Source: JACCZX01 sp963729165 (GTDB taxonomy: Bacteria; Pseudomonadota; Gammaproteobacteria; Burkholderiales; Burkholderiaceae_F). Taken from it: a stretch of DNA of 64,000 nucleotides. Positions 1 to 7,185 of the stretch are shown here, piece by piece (the first letter of the stretch is position 1; each line of letters starts with the position of its first letter). The notes beneath the pieces were generated by a model that was not told where the DNA came from, did not search any database, and worked only from the letters and a program-made list of their open reading frames with translations. The stretch covers positions 353,549-417,548 of the forward strand of contig CAVSMM010000010.1 of NCBI GenBank assembly GCA_963729165.1, in the 5' to 3' direction. The position numbers and the translations under genes were made by a program.

Positions 1-407
1 TCTTCGACTGTCCTGGCTTGCTCCAGCACCTCTGGAGGCACCCACTCTGGAAATGGCACAGCGGAACTCACGTGGTGGCCGGACGGCGTGTGCTCCTGTC
101 GAACCTTCGCAAGTTGTTCGGGCAAAAAGCGGTTGGCGAGACAAACCAAGGAAGGCCAAAGGCGACGATGAACCAGCGTGACTTTGCCGTCGATCAAGCG
201 GCAGACTAAAACTTGCTCTGATTCGGTGACAGCGTTGAGGATGGCAAATATGTGGTGGCTCTGCGAGTGTGCCCACCAGCTGCCCTTGATTGGCTCTCCG
301 ACGATGGCCTCGGTGAGGCGAGGAACGGCTCCCTTGGCTGAAGCTAGCACCACACCATGCTTTTGGACGAAGGCCAATGCCGCCTCAGCAGTGGCGCACG
401 CGCTCAC
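1..407 (-). CDS. Integron cassette protein, hypothetical (3' end outside window)
   Basis: The minus strand is open from a GTG at 407 to the left edge, about 135 codons with no stop. The GTG lies only a few bases after the attC core site at 411-417, the usual position for the first gene of a captured cassette. The translation begins VSACATAEAALAF, contains a GSWWAHSQSHHIFAI stretch and later PFPEWVPPEVLEQA. It looks like a small soluble protein of a type often found as an uncharacterised ORF in bacterial genomes. No catalytic motif or membrane segment is visible and the function is unknown. The frame has no indels, unlike the neighbouring cassette at 851-1152. Confidence 0.6.
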   Translation of the reverse strand, partial: MSACATAEAALAFVQKHGVVLASAKGAVPRLTEAIVGEPIKGSWWAHSQSHHIFAILNAVTESEQVLVCRLIDGKVTLVHRRLWPSLVCLANRFLPEQLAKVRQEHTPSGHHVSSAVPFPEWVPPEVLEQARTVE

Positions 408-410
408 AAC

Positions 411-488
411 GCCCAACGTTTGACATGAGCGGCAGCCGCAGGCAAGCGGAGCTTGCCGAAGGACGTCGGCTCGATGGAAGGGTTAGGT
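411..488 (-). repeat. attC recombination site (long, about 78 bp)
   Basis: The plus strand reads GCCCAAC at 411-417 (RYYYAAC) and GTTAGGT at 482-488 (GTTRRRY), the two outer core boxes of an attC site. Between them is an imperfect inverted repeat with an inner hairpin GGCAAGC-GGA-GCTTGCC. Read on the minus strand this is the 3' recombination site of the cassette holding the 536-775 gene. Confidence 0.8.
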
Positions 489-535
489 GCCACTGTTGGC
501 ATGCCCGATCCCGTGCTTCATGAAGTTCCCCAGCG

Positions 536-775
536 CTACCAGCGCCACACTTCGTTTCGGTTCAGCCATGACACGCGCTGCTTAGCCAAATGAAGGGCTG
601 CCTCACCGGAAGCGAAAGATAGCTGAGAGTACTTGCCCAGAGACTGCCACCTACTTGCACCGTCGGATTCGGTCCGATACTGCTCGAACCCGAACGTGCC
701 GTCTTCGCGTTGGAACACGTCCACGCACTGCGTGCCGTCGACAGTCTCGAATGACACAAGTACGGTGCTACTCAT
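536..775 (-). CDS. Integron cassette protein, 79 aa, hypothetical
   Basis: This complete ORF starts with ATG at 775 and lies between two attC sites in the same orientation, so it is one cassette with its attC at 411-488. The protein begins MSSTVLVSFETVDGTQC and ends NRNEVWRW. It is rich in polar and aromatic residues with no signal peptide or membrane span, and I do not recognise the family. Its start lies about 15 bases after the upstream attC, so it depends on an outside promoter or a very short leader. A shorter ORF at 562-759 in another frame is a shadow. Confidence 0.6.
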   Translation of the reverse strand: MSSTVLVSFETVDGTQCVDVFQREDGTFGFEQYRTESDGASRWQSLGKYSQLSFASGEAALHLAKQRVSWLNRNEVWRW

Positions 776-789
776 TTGCAGCTTGTGGG

Positions 790-849
790 ACCTAACGTTG
801 GAATTAAGCCGACCCGCGAAGCGGGTTCGGCTTGAATGAATTGTTAGGC
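790..849 (-). repeat. attC recombination site (60 bp)
   Basis: ACCTAAC at 790-796 and GTTAGGC at 843-849 flank a strong palindrome, AAGCCGACCCGC-GAA-GCGGGTTCGGCTT with one extra base. Size, core boxes and the symmetric GC-rich stem match the classical 60-bp attC element. On the minus strand it closes the cassette at 851-1152. Confidence 0.9.
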
Positions 850-850
850 A

Positions 851-1152
851 TCACCTGCGTGGACGCGCAAGTGCAGCCGAGAACTCCTTGCGGTATTGCG
901 TGTCAGCGCGCTCATATCCTCCGATGTAACGGCTCGGTCTTCACCATCATTCGAGAACACAACTGCTTGGTTCTCGCGTTACATAGACTTGCGGCCGCAG
1001 TCTCAAAACCTCGTTAATCTCAGCCATGAAAGGCACCGTCTTGTTGCGCCCGTCGATGTACCAGTGCATTCCGACCAGGGTGGCCACTTACCCTCCACCG
1101 TGCACCGGTCGAGATACTCAATGCCAAGGTTTACTACGTGTTCGCTGATCAT
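851..1152 (-). pseudogene. Integron cassette ORF interrupted by frameshifts
   Basis: The minus strand starts with ATG at 1152 (MISEHVVNLGIEYLDRCTVEG), then continues in a second frame (ATLVGMHWYIDGRNKTVPF then MAEINEVLRLRPQVYVTRE), a third (NQAVVFSNDGEDRAVTSEDM) and ends QYRKEFSAALARPRR with TGA at 851-853. Joined, the pieces give one coherent protein of about 100 residues that ends exactly at the attC, so this was a single cassette gene. Three indels in 300 bases could be sequence error or decay. A GGAGG followed by GTG at the first break would also allow a separate downstream start. Function unknown. Confidence 0.55.
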
Positions 1153-1162
1153 TGGCCGTGAT

Positions 1163-1200
1163 GCCTAACTTGATTTATCCAGGGATTTTGCTTGTTAAGT
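1163..1200 (-). repeat. Terminal integron core site (attI-like or degenerate attC)
   Basis: On the minus strand AAATCAAGTTAGGC ends at 1163, and GTTAGGC is the G^TTRRRY recombination core. The sequence right of it lacks the palindrome of an attC. It resembles the arrangement of an attI site, where AT-rich sequence leads into GTTAGGC. A second GTTRRRY (GTTAAGT) lies at 1194-1200 on the plus strand, so a shortened attC is also possible. Cassettes run leftward from here, so an integrase gene would be expected to the right. None is present before the DUF456 gene. Confidence 0.5.
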
Positions 1201-1271
1201 CGCGGCGCATCCGGAGTGGCGTCGCCGCTTGATTCGCTGCATTGCGCAGAACCTGCGAGCGTCTATACGGC

Positions 1272-1751
1272 TCAGATCAACAGCGCCGCAATGAACACGC
1301 CGACCATCGTGAACGCGATCGCCAGTTTTATCGCAGTACCGACCAGCAATCCAAACCAGGTCGCGGCGCCAACCTTGCCTGCGCGGAAGGCGTCCTTGTG
1401 CGCGATGAATTCGCCGATCGCCGCGCCCATCAGCGGCATGAACAAAAGGCCCCATAGGCCGGTGAAAACACCTGCGACCGTGCCGATTGCTGCGCCGATG
1501 ATTCCTTGTCTGCTGGCGCCGGCTCGCTTCGCAGAGAGGGCGGCGGCGACGTAGTCGATGACGATGCCCAGCACGGCAAGAATCGCCAGCACGACGATCG
1601 TAAACACGCTGATGCGCTGAAAGTCGCCGATCCACGCGGCGAGCAGCACGCCGCCGAAAATCAGCGGCACACCCGGAAGCGCTGGTAACACGGTGCCGGC
1701 GACGCCGACTACGATCAGCAACACGGCAACAACCCACAGCGTGGTGGTCAT
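1272..1751 (-). CDS. DUF456 family inner-membrane protein
   Basis: This 159-residue protein is made almost entirely of hydrophobic helices. It has an N-terminal span (LWVVAVLLIVVGVAGTVLPALPG), a second around residues 45-70, a glycine-rich middle (GIIGAAIGTVAGVF) and C-terminal spans ending AFTMVGVFIAALLI. The LPALPGVPLIF motif after the first span and the Gly-rich centre fit DUF456 (PF04306), a membrane family of unknown function. The frame is intact. The nearest upstream gene is the DUF47 gene, 10 bases away on the same strand, so the two may be co-transcribed. Confidence 0.8.
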   Translation of the reverse strand: MTTTLWVVAVLLIVVGVAGTVLPALPGVPLIFGGVLLAAWIGDFQRISVFTIVVLAILAVLGIVIDYVAAALSAKRAGASRQGIIGAAIGTVAGVFTGLWGLLFMPLMGAAIGEFIAHKDAFRAGKVGAATWFGLLVGTAIKLAIAFTMVGVFIAALLI

Positions 1752-1761
1752 TGCTTTTTTA

Positions 1762-2382
1762 TCAGCGCAGTGCGAGCGCCTGTACTTCGGCCGCCGCGTG
1801 CTTGCACGCGTCGGTCAACTGCTCCAGCAGTTCATAGATCGCACGCAGCTTGACGAGCTGCCGCGTATCCGGTTCATCGCGAAAGAGCTTCGACATCGCG
1901 GCCCGCATCACGTGATCGGCCTGCGCCTCCAGATCGTCGACTTCGTGGCACAACGCCAGTGCGGCGCTCGGGTCGTCGACCGATTGCAGCTGCGCGACTG
2001 CCAGTCGCAACTTGTCGGCGCCCTGCACTGCCAACGCTGCCAGCCGATGTGCATCGGGCGTCAACGTCGTGACGTGATACAGATGCAACGACTGCGCGAC
2101 GTCTTCGGTGAGGTCCAGGATGTCGTCGAGGCGATTGATGAGTGCGTGAATCGCTCCCCGCGGGAACGGCGGCAGCAACGAGCGCCGGACCAGCGCCAAG
2201 GTGTCGTCGACGACGGTGTCAGCGCGCTTTTCAAGTGCCTCGATTTCACGCACGCGGCCATCGGGGTCGCGCACGTCGGACAGCAGACGCGCCAATGCGG
2301 TCACGCCTTCGACGCACAGCTCCGCCTGGCGGTCGAATAATGCATAGAAACGCCGATCGCGCGGCACCAGCCTCCGCAGCAC
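1762..2382 (-). CDS. DUF47 / PhoU-like phosphate transport regulator
   Basis: This 206-residue, mostly helical soluble protein has the repeated acidic motifs of the DUF47 family (PF01865): EIEALEKRADTVVDD near residue 47 and CHEVDDLEAQADHVMRA near residue 143. These ExxxD-type motifs bind metal in PhoU-like proteins. Family members usually sit next to a Pit-type phosphate permease and modulate it, but no pit gene is visible here. The start is a GTG at 2382. A GTG inside LVP just after a GGAGG is an alternative. It lies upstream of the DUF456 gene and downstream of dnaB on the same strand. Confidence 0.75.
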   Translation of the reverse strand: MLRRLVPRDRRFYALFDRQAELCVEGVTALARLLSDVRDPDGRVREIEALEKRADTVVDDTLALVRRSLLPPFPRGAIHALINRLDDILDLTEDVAQSLHLYHVTTLTPDAHRLAALAVQGADKLRLAVAQLQSVDDPSAALALCHEVDDLEAQADHVMRAAMSKLFRDEPDTRQLVKLRAIYELLEQLTDACKHAAAEVQALALR

Positions 2383-2437
2383 GCTTCGCAGTGGCGGGGA
2401 CTGCGCCGCTCGGCAACGAAGTTCGATGTCATGGTGT

Positions 2438-3811
2438 TCAGTAGGACGTGTTGCGTGCCAGGTTTTCGAACTTGGTGTATTGCCCGTCGAAGCGCAGGTT
2501 CAGGCGCCCGATCGGACCGTTACGCTGCTTGCCGATGATGATTTCGGCAATGTTCTTATCGGTCGTGTCCGGGTTGTAGACCTCGTCGCGATAGATGAAC
2601 AGAATCACATCGGCATCCTGCTCGATCGCGCCGGATTCGCGCAGGTCCGACATCACAGGCCGCTTGTCGACGCGCGTCTCGACGGTGCGGTTCAACTGCG
2701 ACAGCGCGACCACAGGGACTGAAAGCTCCTTTGCCAGCGCCTTCAGCCCGCGCGAAATCTCCGAGATTTCGGTCGCGCGATTTTCGCCGGCCGCACTGGC
2801 ACTCATCAGCTGCAGGTAATCGACGATGATCAATCCGAGCCTGCCGCAGGTGCGCGCGAGTCGCCGCGCGCGCGCGCGCAGATCGATCGACGTCATCGCT
2901 GCCGTCTCGTCGATGTACAGCGGCGCTTCGTGCATCTTCTGAATCGCACTCGTCAGGCGCGGCCAGTCGTCGTCCTGCAGTCGTCCGGTGCGCAAACGCT
3001 GCTGATCGAGCTTGCCGACCGAGCTCAACATCCGCAGCGCCAGTTGTGACGCACCCATTTCCATCGAAAACACGGCGACCGGCATGCCCTGATCGAGTGC
3101 GACGTGTTCGCCGATATTCAGCGCGAGCGCGGTCTTTCCCATACTGGGTCTGCCGGCAATGATGATCAGATCGCCCGCCTGAAAACCCGACGTCTTCGAA
3201 TCGAGGTCGGCAAAGCCGCTGGGCACGCCGGTCACGTCCGATGGATTGGCACGCTCGAACAATTCCTGAATGCGTTCGACCACGCGCGTCAGCAGTGGCT
3301 GGATCTCGATGAAGCCCTGACGCCCGCGCGCACCCTCCTCTGCAATCTGAAAAACTTTCGTTTCGGCTTCGTCGAGTATCTGCTTGGTGTCTTTGCCCGC
3401 AGGATTCAGCGCGCTGGTTGCAATCTCATCGCCCGCGGTGACCAGCCGGCGCAGCACGGACCGCTCGCGCACGAGCTCCGCATACCGTCGAATGTTGGCC
3501 GCCGACGGCGTGTTCTGCGCCAGCGAATTCAGATAGACGAGCCCACCCGCCTGTTCCGCGCGCCCTGTGTTGCGCAACGCCTCGAACACTGTGACCGAAT
3601 CGGCCGGCTTGCTCGCATCCACCAGGCGACTGATCGCCGCGAAGATGTACTGATGATCCTGCCGGTAAAAATCGTTGGTGCCGATCAAATCGGCAATCCG
3701 ATCCCATGCGGTGTTGTCGAGCAGCAATCCGCCGAGCACCGACTGCTCGGCCTCAATCGAGTGCGGAGGAAGCCGGACGGCCGCAAGCTGAGGATCGATC
3801 GGCTGATTCAC
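2438..3811 (-). CDS. dnaB: Replicative DNA helicase DnaB
   Basis: DnaB is the hexameric ring helicase that unwinds DNA at the fork and recruits primase. The N-terminal domain reads RLPPHSIEAEQSVLGGLLLDN. The RecA-like domain has Walker A GRPSMGKTALALN, Walker B LGLIIVDYLQLM, VALSQLNRTVE, and the C-terminal DLRESGAIEQDADVILF and GKQRNGPIG. The frame is open further upstream to 3913, but that extension runs through the rplI terminator hairpin. I therefore take the GTG at 3811 (VNQPIDPQ) as the start, giving about 457 residues, normal for DnaB. It follows rplI as in many proteobacteria. Confidence 0.95.
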   Translation of the reverse strand: MNQPIDPQLAAVRLPPHSIEAEQSVLGGLLLDNTAWDRIADLIGTNDFYRQDHQYIFAAISRLVDASKPADSVTVFEALRNTGRAEQAGGLVYLNSLAQNTPSAANIRRYAELVRERSVLRRLVTAGDEIATSALNPAGKDTKQILDEAETKVFQIAEEGARGRQGFIEIQPLLTRVVERIQELFERANPSDVTGVPSGFADLDSKTSGFQAGDLIIIAGRPSMGKTALALNIGEHVALDQGMPVAVFSMEMGASQLALRMLSSVGKLDQQRLRTGRLQDDDWPRLTSAIQKMHEAPLYIDETAAMTSIDLRARARRLARTCGRLGLIIVDYLQLMSASAAGENRATEISEISRGLKALAKELSVPVVALSQLNRTVETRVDKRPVMSDLRESGAIEQDADVILFIYRDEVYNPDTTDKNIAEIIIGKQRNGPIGRLNLRFDGQYTKFENLARNTSY

Positions 3812-3883
3812 GAGCGAGAGTGGGAGTACTGCGGAGGCGGACTGCAAACTATAACAAGTGGCCACGCAGCCAGCGCCTGCTGC

Positions 3884-3913
3884 AAAAAAAATGGCGGCCA
3901 ATGTGACCGCCAT
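3884..3913 (-). terminator. Rho-independent terminator after rplI
   Basis: On the minus strand the stem GGCGGTCACATTGGCCGCC is followed by eight T residues. It lies about 20 bases after the rplI stop and ahead of dnaB, so it should end the rpsF-priB-rpsR-rplI transcript. Confidence 0.8.
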
Positions 3914-3933
3914 TTACTTCACAGCCGTCCGCG

Positions 3934-4386
3934 TTACCCCTGTTCGCCCACCACGGTGACCGTTATCTCTGCCACGACGTCGGTATGCAGCGCCACCGAC
4001 ACATGATGTTCGCCGACCGCCTTCAACGGCCCTTGCGGCATGCGAATCTGCCCTTTGTTGACCACGAAGCCCTGCTTGCCGAGCGCTTCCGCGATATCGA
4101 AATTCGTCACCGAGCCGAACAGCTTTCCATCCACGCCCGCCTTGGCCGGGATTCTGACACTCGAGCCGCTGAGCTTCGTGTTGACCGCCTGCGCCGCCGA
4201 AAGACGATCCGACTGCGCTTTCTCGAGATCGCCGCGGCGCGTTTCGAATTCCTTGATCGCAGCCTCAGTCGCGCGTCGGGCTTTGCCCTGCGGAATCAGA
4301 AAATTGCGGGCGTAGCCCTGCTTGACCTTGACCACATCGCCGAGCTGGCCGAGGTTGATCACTTTCTCCAACAAAATAATTTGCAT
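3934..4386 (-). CDS. rplI: 50S ribosomal protein L9
   Basis: This 150-residue protein begins MQIILLEKVINLGQLGD and contains VKQGYARNFLIPQGKA, the diagnostic N-terminal domain of L9 that binds 23S rRNA. A long central helix and a C-terminal domain with GKLFGSVTN follow. Length and sequence are normal and the frame is intact. It is the last gene of the rpsF-priB-rpsR-rplI operon, 20 bases after rpsR, and is followed by a clear terminator. Confidence 0.97.
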   Translation of the reverse strand: MQIILLEKVINLGQLGDVVKVKQGYARNFLIPQGKARRATEAAIKEFETRRGDLEKAQSDRLSAAQAVNTKLSGSSVRIPAKAGVDGKLFGSVTNFDIAEALGKQGFVVNKGQIRMPQGPLKAVGEHHVSVALHTDVVAEITVTVVGEQG

Positions 4387-4406
4387 GATCTATTCCTTGC
4401 GCGCCA

Positions 4407-4697
4407 TCAATGCGTATCGGTATACGGCAGCAGCGCCAGGAAGCGCGCACGCTTGATCGCGGTGTCGAGCTGGCGCTGATAGTGCGCCTTGGTCCCCGTC
4501 AACCGCGCCGGCGTGATCTTGCCGTTCTCGCCGATGAAGTCGCGCAGCGTGTCCACGTCCTTGTAGTCGATCTGCTCGACCTTCTCGACCGTAAAGCGGC
4601 AGAACCGCTTGCGCTTGAACAGCGCGTTCTGCTTGTTCTCGCGCCGCGGGCCTTTGCCCTTGCCTTTGAATTTGCCTCGTCCTGCTCCGAATGCCAT
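4407..4697 (-). CDS. rpsR: 30S ribosomal protein S18
   Basis: The 96-residue basic protein has the S18 core CRFTVEKVEQIDYKDVDTL and KITPARLTGTKAHYQRQLD, and ends RARFLALLPYTDTH. A longer Lys/Gly-rich N-terminus (GRGKFKGKGKGPRREN) is common in betaproteobacterial S18. A GACGGAG ribosome-binding site lies just upstream inside the end of priB. S18 binds the platform of the 30S subunit next to S6. Confidence 0.97.
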   Translation of the reverse strand: MAFGAGRGKFKGKGKGPRRENKQNALFKRKRFCRFTVEKVEQIDYKDVDTLRDFIGENGKITPARLTGTKAHYQRQLDTAIKRARFLALLPYTDTH

Positions 4698-4698
4698 C

Positions 4699-5008
4699 TC
4701 AAACTCCGTCTCTTATTTCGTTAACTTTGTATTCCGTCACGTGCACCAGCAGCCGCGTCGTTCGACGCGAGCGCGGTGCAATGAACCCTTCGAGCATCAT
4801 CGACGTGCCGAGCGGCTCGCGATCCAGCGCTTGCGCTACCGCACCCAGCGCGATCGCCGAGAACTCGAACGCCAGCGTCCGCTCCGCTGCCGCCTCGGTC
4901 ACAGCTGCCCTCGTGCTCGAAGCTTGCTTCCAGCACGGCGACACCCGCCGGCGTGTAGCGCAACGCGCTTTTCGCCACGGCTTTCGCACGAATGCGGAGC
5001 TGATTCAC
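4699..5008 (-). CDS. priB: Primosomal replication protein N (PriB), one frameshift
   Basis: PriB is a small OB-fold single-strand DNA-binding protein used in PriA-dependent restart of replication forks. Frame one from the GTG at 5008 gives MNQLRIRAKAVAKSALRYTP then AGVAVLEASFEHEG. After an indel near 4905 the second frame gives AVTEAAAERTLAFEFSAIAL then GAVAQALDREPLGTSMM and LEGFIAPRSRRTTRLLVHVT, ending at 4699. Together they match PriB over its whole length. The gene sits between rpsF and rpsR in the usual order and overlaps neither by much. The frameshift is probably a sequence error. Confidence 0.85.
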
Positions 5009-5059
5009 TCACTGTTGCACCGGGTCAACTGGTCGGCCGCTTGGCTCGCGGTCAGTCGA

Positions 5060-5493
5060 TTAAGCGGTTGCCTCTGCCACCGGCGAAGCGGTTGCACTGG
5101 CGCACTGGGCTGCGCGGTCGCTTGCGCCTGACCCGCTGACTGCTCAGCCGACGCCTTGCGCGCTTCTTCACGCTCGACGATCTTCATCATCGGCGAAGCG
5201 CCGGTTTCGGCGCGCTTCATCTTGACGGTCAAGTGGCGCAGCACTGCGTCGTTGTAGCGGAATGCATTCTCGAGCTCGTCGAGCGTCTTGCTGTCGCACT
5301 CGATGTTCAGCAGCACGTAGTGCGCCTTGGCGAGCTTGTCGATCGGATACGACAGCTGGCGCCGGCCCCAATCTTCGACGCGATGGATCGCGCCTTTGTT
5401 GCCGGTGATCATCGCCTTGTAGCGATCGATCATCGCGGGCACTTGCTCGCTCTGATCGGGATGCACAATGAAACAGATTTCGTAGTGACGCAT
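5060..5493 (-). CDS. rpsF: 30S ribosomal protein S6
   Basis: The protein begins MRHYEICFIVHPDQSEQVPA and has VEDWGRRQLSYPIDKLAKAH and YNDAVLRHLTVK, the conserved ferredoxin-like fold of S6. The raw frame runs on to 5005. In the neighbouring frame the tail reads ASPVAEATA followed by TAA at 5060-5062, a normal short S6 tail. I therefore infer an indel near 5085 and a true end at 5060. S6 pairs with S18 on the 30S platform. This is the first gene of the operon with priB, rpsR and rplI. Confidence 0.92.
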
Positions 5494-5502
5494 TAATGTT
5501 CC

Positions 5503-6456
5503 TTATGGGTAAGCCACCCGCGGTGTTCTGCGACATCCGCGGTGTGGCAAGGAAGGAGCGCCTGCTGAACCAACTGGCTGCAAGCGCTTGAAAAAGCGCG
5601 CGATTCTAGCCTGAAACGGCTGCCAATGCCAGCGCTTCGGAGGTGGCTCAGCCAGTGTGCCGCCAGAAGCTGCGGCAAGCGCGACCGCCGCCGTTCCACG
5701 GACGACGACCGTCGCCAGCTCATCGAGCTCGCTGGGCTGCGGATTGACGACGATGACCCGGGCGCCACGGCGCATCGCCTCGGCAGGGCAATCCTGCGGC
5801 CGGATACACCAGCCCGGACGTGCCAATCACCAGCATGACGTCGCAGCGCGCGGCGGCCGCTTGCGCCTGCTGCAGCGTCGTCGAGCATCGAGCATCTCGC
5901 CGAACCAGACAACGCCCGGCCGTAGCCAATCGCCACACGCGGGACAGCGCGGCGGCTCGCCCGCCGGCAAACGCCGCGGATCGTCTTCGGCAAACCCGCA
6001 ACGGGCCAGGCATACCGTGCGCATCAGGTTGCCGTGCAGCTCGATCGGCGTATTGCCCGCGCGGGCATGCAGGCCATCGACGTTCTGCGTAATCAGCTCG
6101 AAGGAGTCGAAGCGCGATTGGGCCGCGGCCAGTGCAAGGTGCCCGGCATTCGGCTGCGCGTCGGCGACCAGCCCGCGTCGCCACGCGTACCAGCGCCATA
6201 CCAGCGGTGGATCGGCGCGAAAGCCAGCCTCGGATGCAAGCTGCATTGGATCGAATTTCGCCCACAACCCGGTCGTCGCGTCGCGAAAAGTCGGAATGCC
6301 GCTTTCGGCGGAGATGCCGGCGCCGGTCAGCACCGCGACGTGGCGCGCCTGCCCGATGTAATCGCGTGCGGTCCGCTGGCTGGATGCGTTCAACGTGGAA
6401 AACGCTTCGAATCGAAGGCGGCGATCGACGGCATCAAACCGCGGCGCGCGAAGCAT
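5503..6456 (-). CDS. Sir2-family NAD-dependent protein deacylase, frameshifted
   Basis: Sirtuins remove acyl groups from lysines using NAD. The visible motifs are GAGISAESGIPTFRD (NAD-binding loop), ITQNVDGLHARAG with the catalytic His later in ELHGNL, and two zinc-binding pairs, CLARC and CPAC. After an indel near 5890 the Rossmann part continues as ARCDVMLVIGTSGLVYPAAG, and after another near 5790 as RRGARVIVVNPQPSEL. The start is probably the ATG at 6456, which overlaps the end of rlmB slightly. The exact C-terminus is uncertain. The CxxC pairs are all present, so the enzyme is probably active in the organism and the indels are errors. Confidence 0.8.
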
Positions 6457-7185
6457 TGCGTTGTCGCTTCGCCTCGAACAGGCAAATTCCGGCTGCGACC
6501 GAAACATTCAGACTTTCCACGTGCCCCGCGAGCGGAATGCGCGCGAGCACATCGCATCGCTCGCGCGTCAAGCGCCGCAGCCCCGCGTCTTCCGCACCGA
6601 GTGCCCACGCGAGCGGCCCGGTCAAGTCGAGCTCGAACAATGACTGCTCGGCTTCGCCCGCCGCGCCCACCATGCGCACGTCAGCATCGCGCAAATCATC
6701 CATCGCACGCGCGAGGTTGGTCACCGGCAATCAGCGGCACGGTTTCGGCAGCGCCCGCAGCCGCTTTCAGTGCCGCCGGCGTCAATCCCGCCGACCGATC
6801 GCGCGGAACGATGACGGCACTGACGCCAGCGGCGTCTGCCACTCGCAAACAAGCGCCGAGGTTGCGCGGATCGGTCACCCCATCGAGCAACAACAGCATC
6901 GTGTTCGCATCGACTCGATTCAAGCACGTCGTCGAGCGTTACCGCCTGCTCGAGCTCCGCCGCGAGTGCGACGACGCCTTGATGCGGTGCTTCGCCGGCG
7001 AGCCCGCGCAAGCGTTCGGCGTCGATCGGCGTGACCCGCACGCCGAGCGATTTGGCGCGCTGCTGCAGGTCGACCATGCGGCCGTCGCGCCGTCGCTCAT
7101 CGACATAAATCGTTTCGATCGAGGCAGGCGCGTGCCGCAGTCGCGCACCGACCGCGTGAAAACCGGCCAGCACTCGCTTGCTCAT
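6434..7185 (-). CDS. rlmB: 23S rRNA (guanosine-2'-O-)-methyltransferase RlmB, frameshifted
   Basis: This is a SpoU-class (SPOUT) methyltransferase that methylates G2251 of 23S rRNA in E. coli. The N-terminal substrate domain reads MSKRVLAGFHAVGARLRH and APHQGVVALAAE. After an indel near 6920 the catalytic domain gives MLLLLDGVTDPRNLGACLRV and VSAVIVPRDRSAGLTPAAL. After another near 6725 it gives ARAMDDLRDADVRMVGAAGE and ends HVESLNVSVAAGICLFEA, the SPOUT C-terminal knot motif. The ATG overlaps the rnr stop as ATGA, so the two are coupled. Confidence 0.88.

Noticed and set aside
3812..3913. A 34-residue N-terminal extension of DnaB
   Set aside because: It reads through the rplI terminator hairpin and poly-T tract, has no homology to DnaB, and normal DnaB length begins at GTG 3811.
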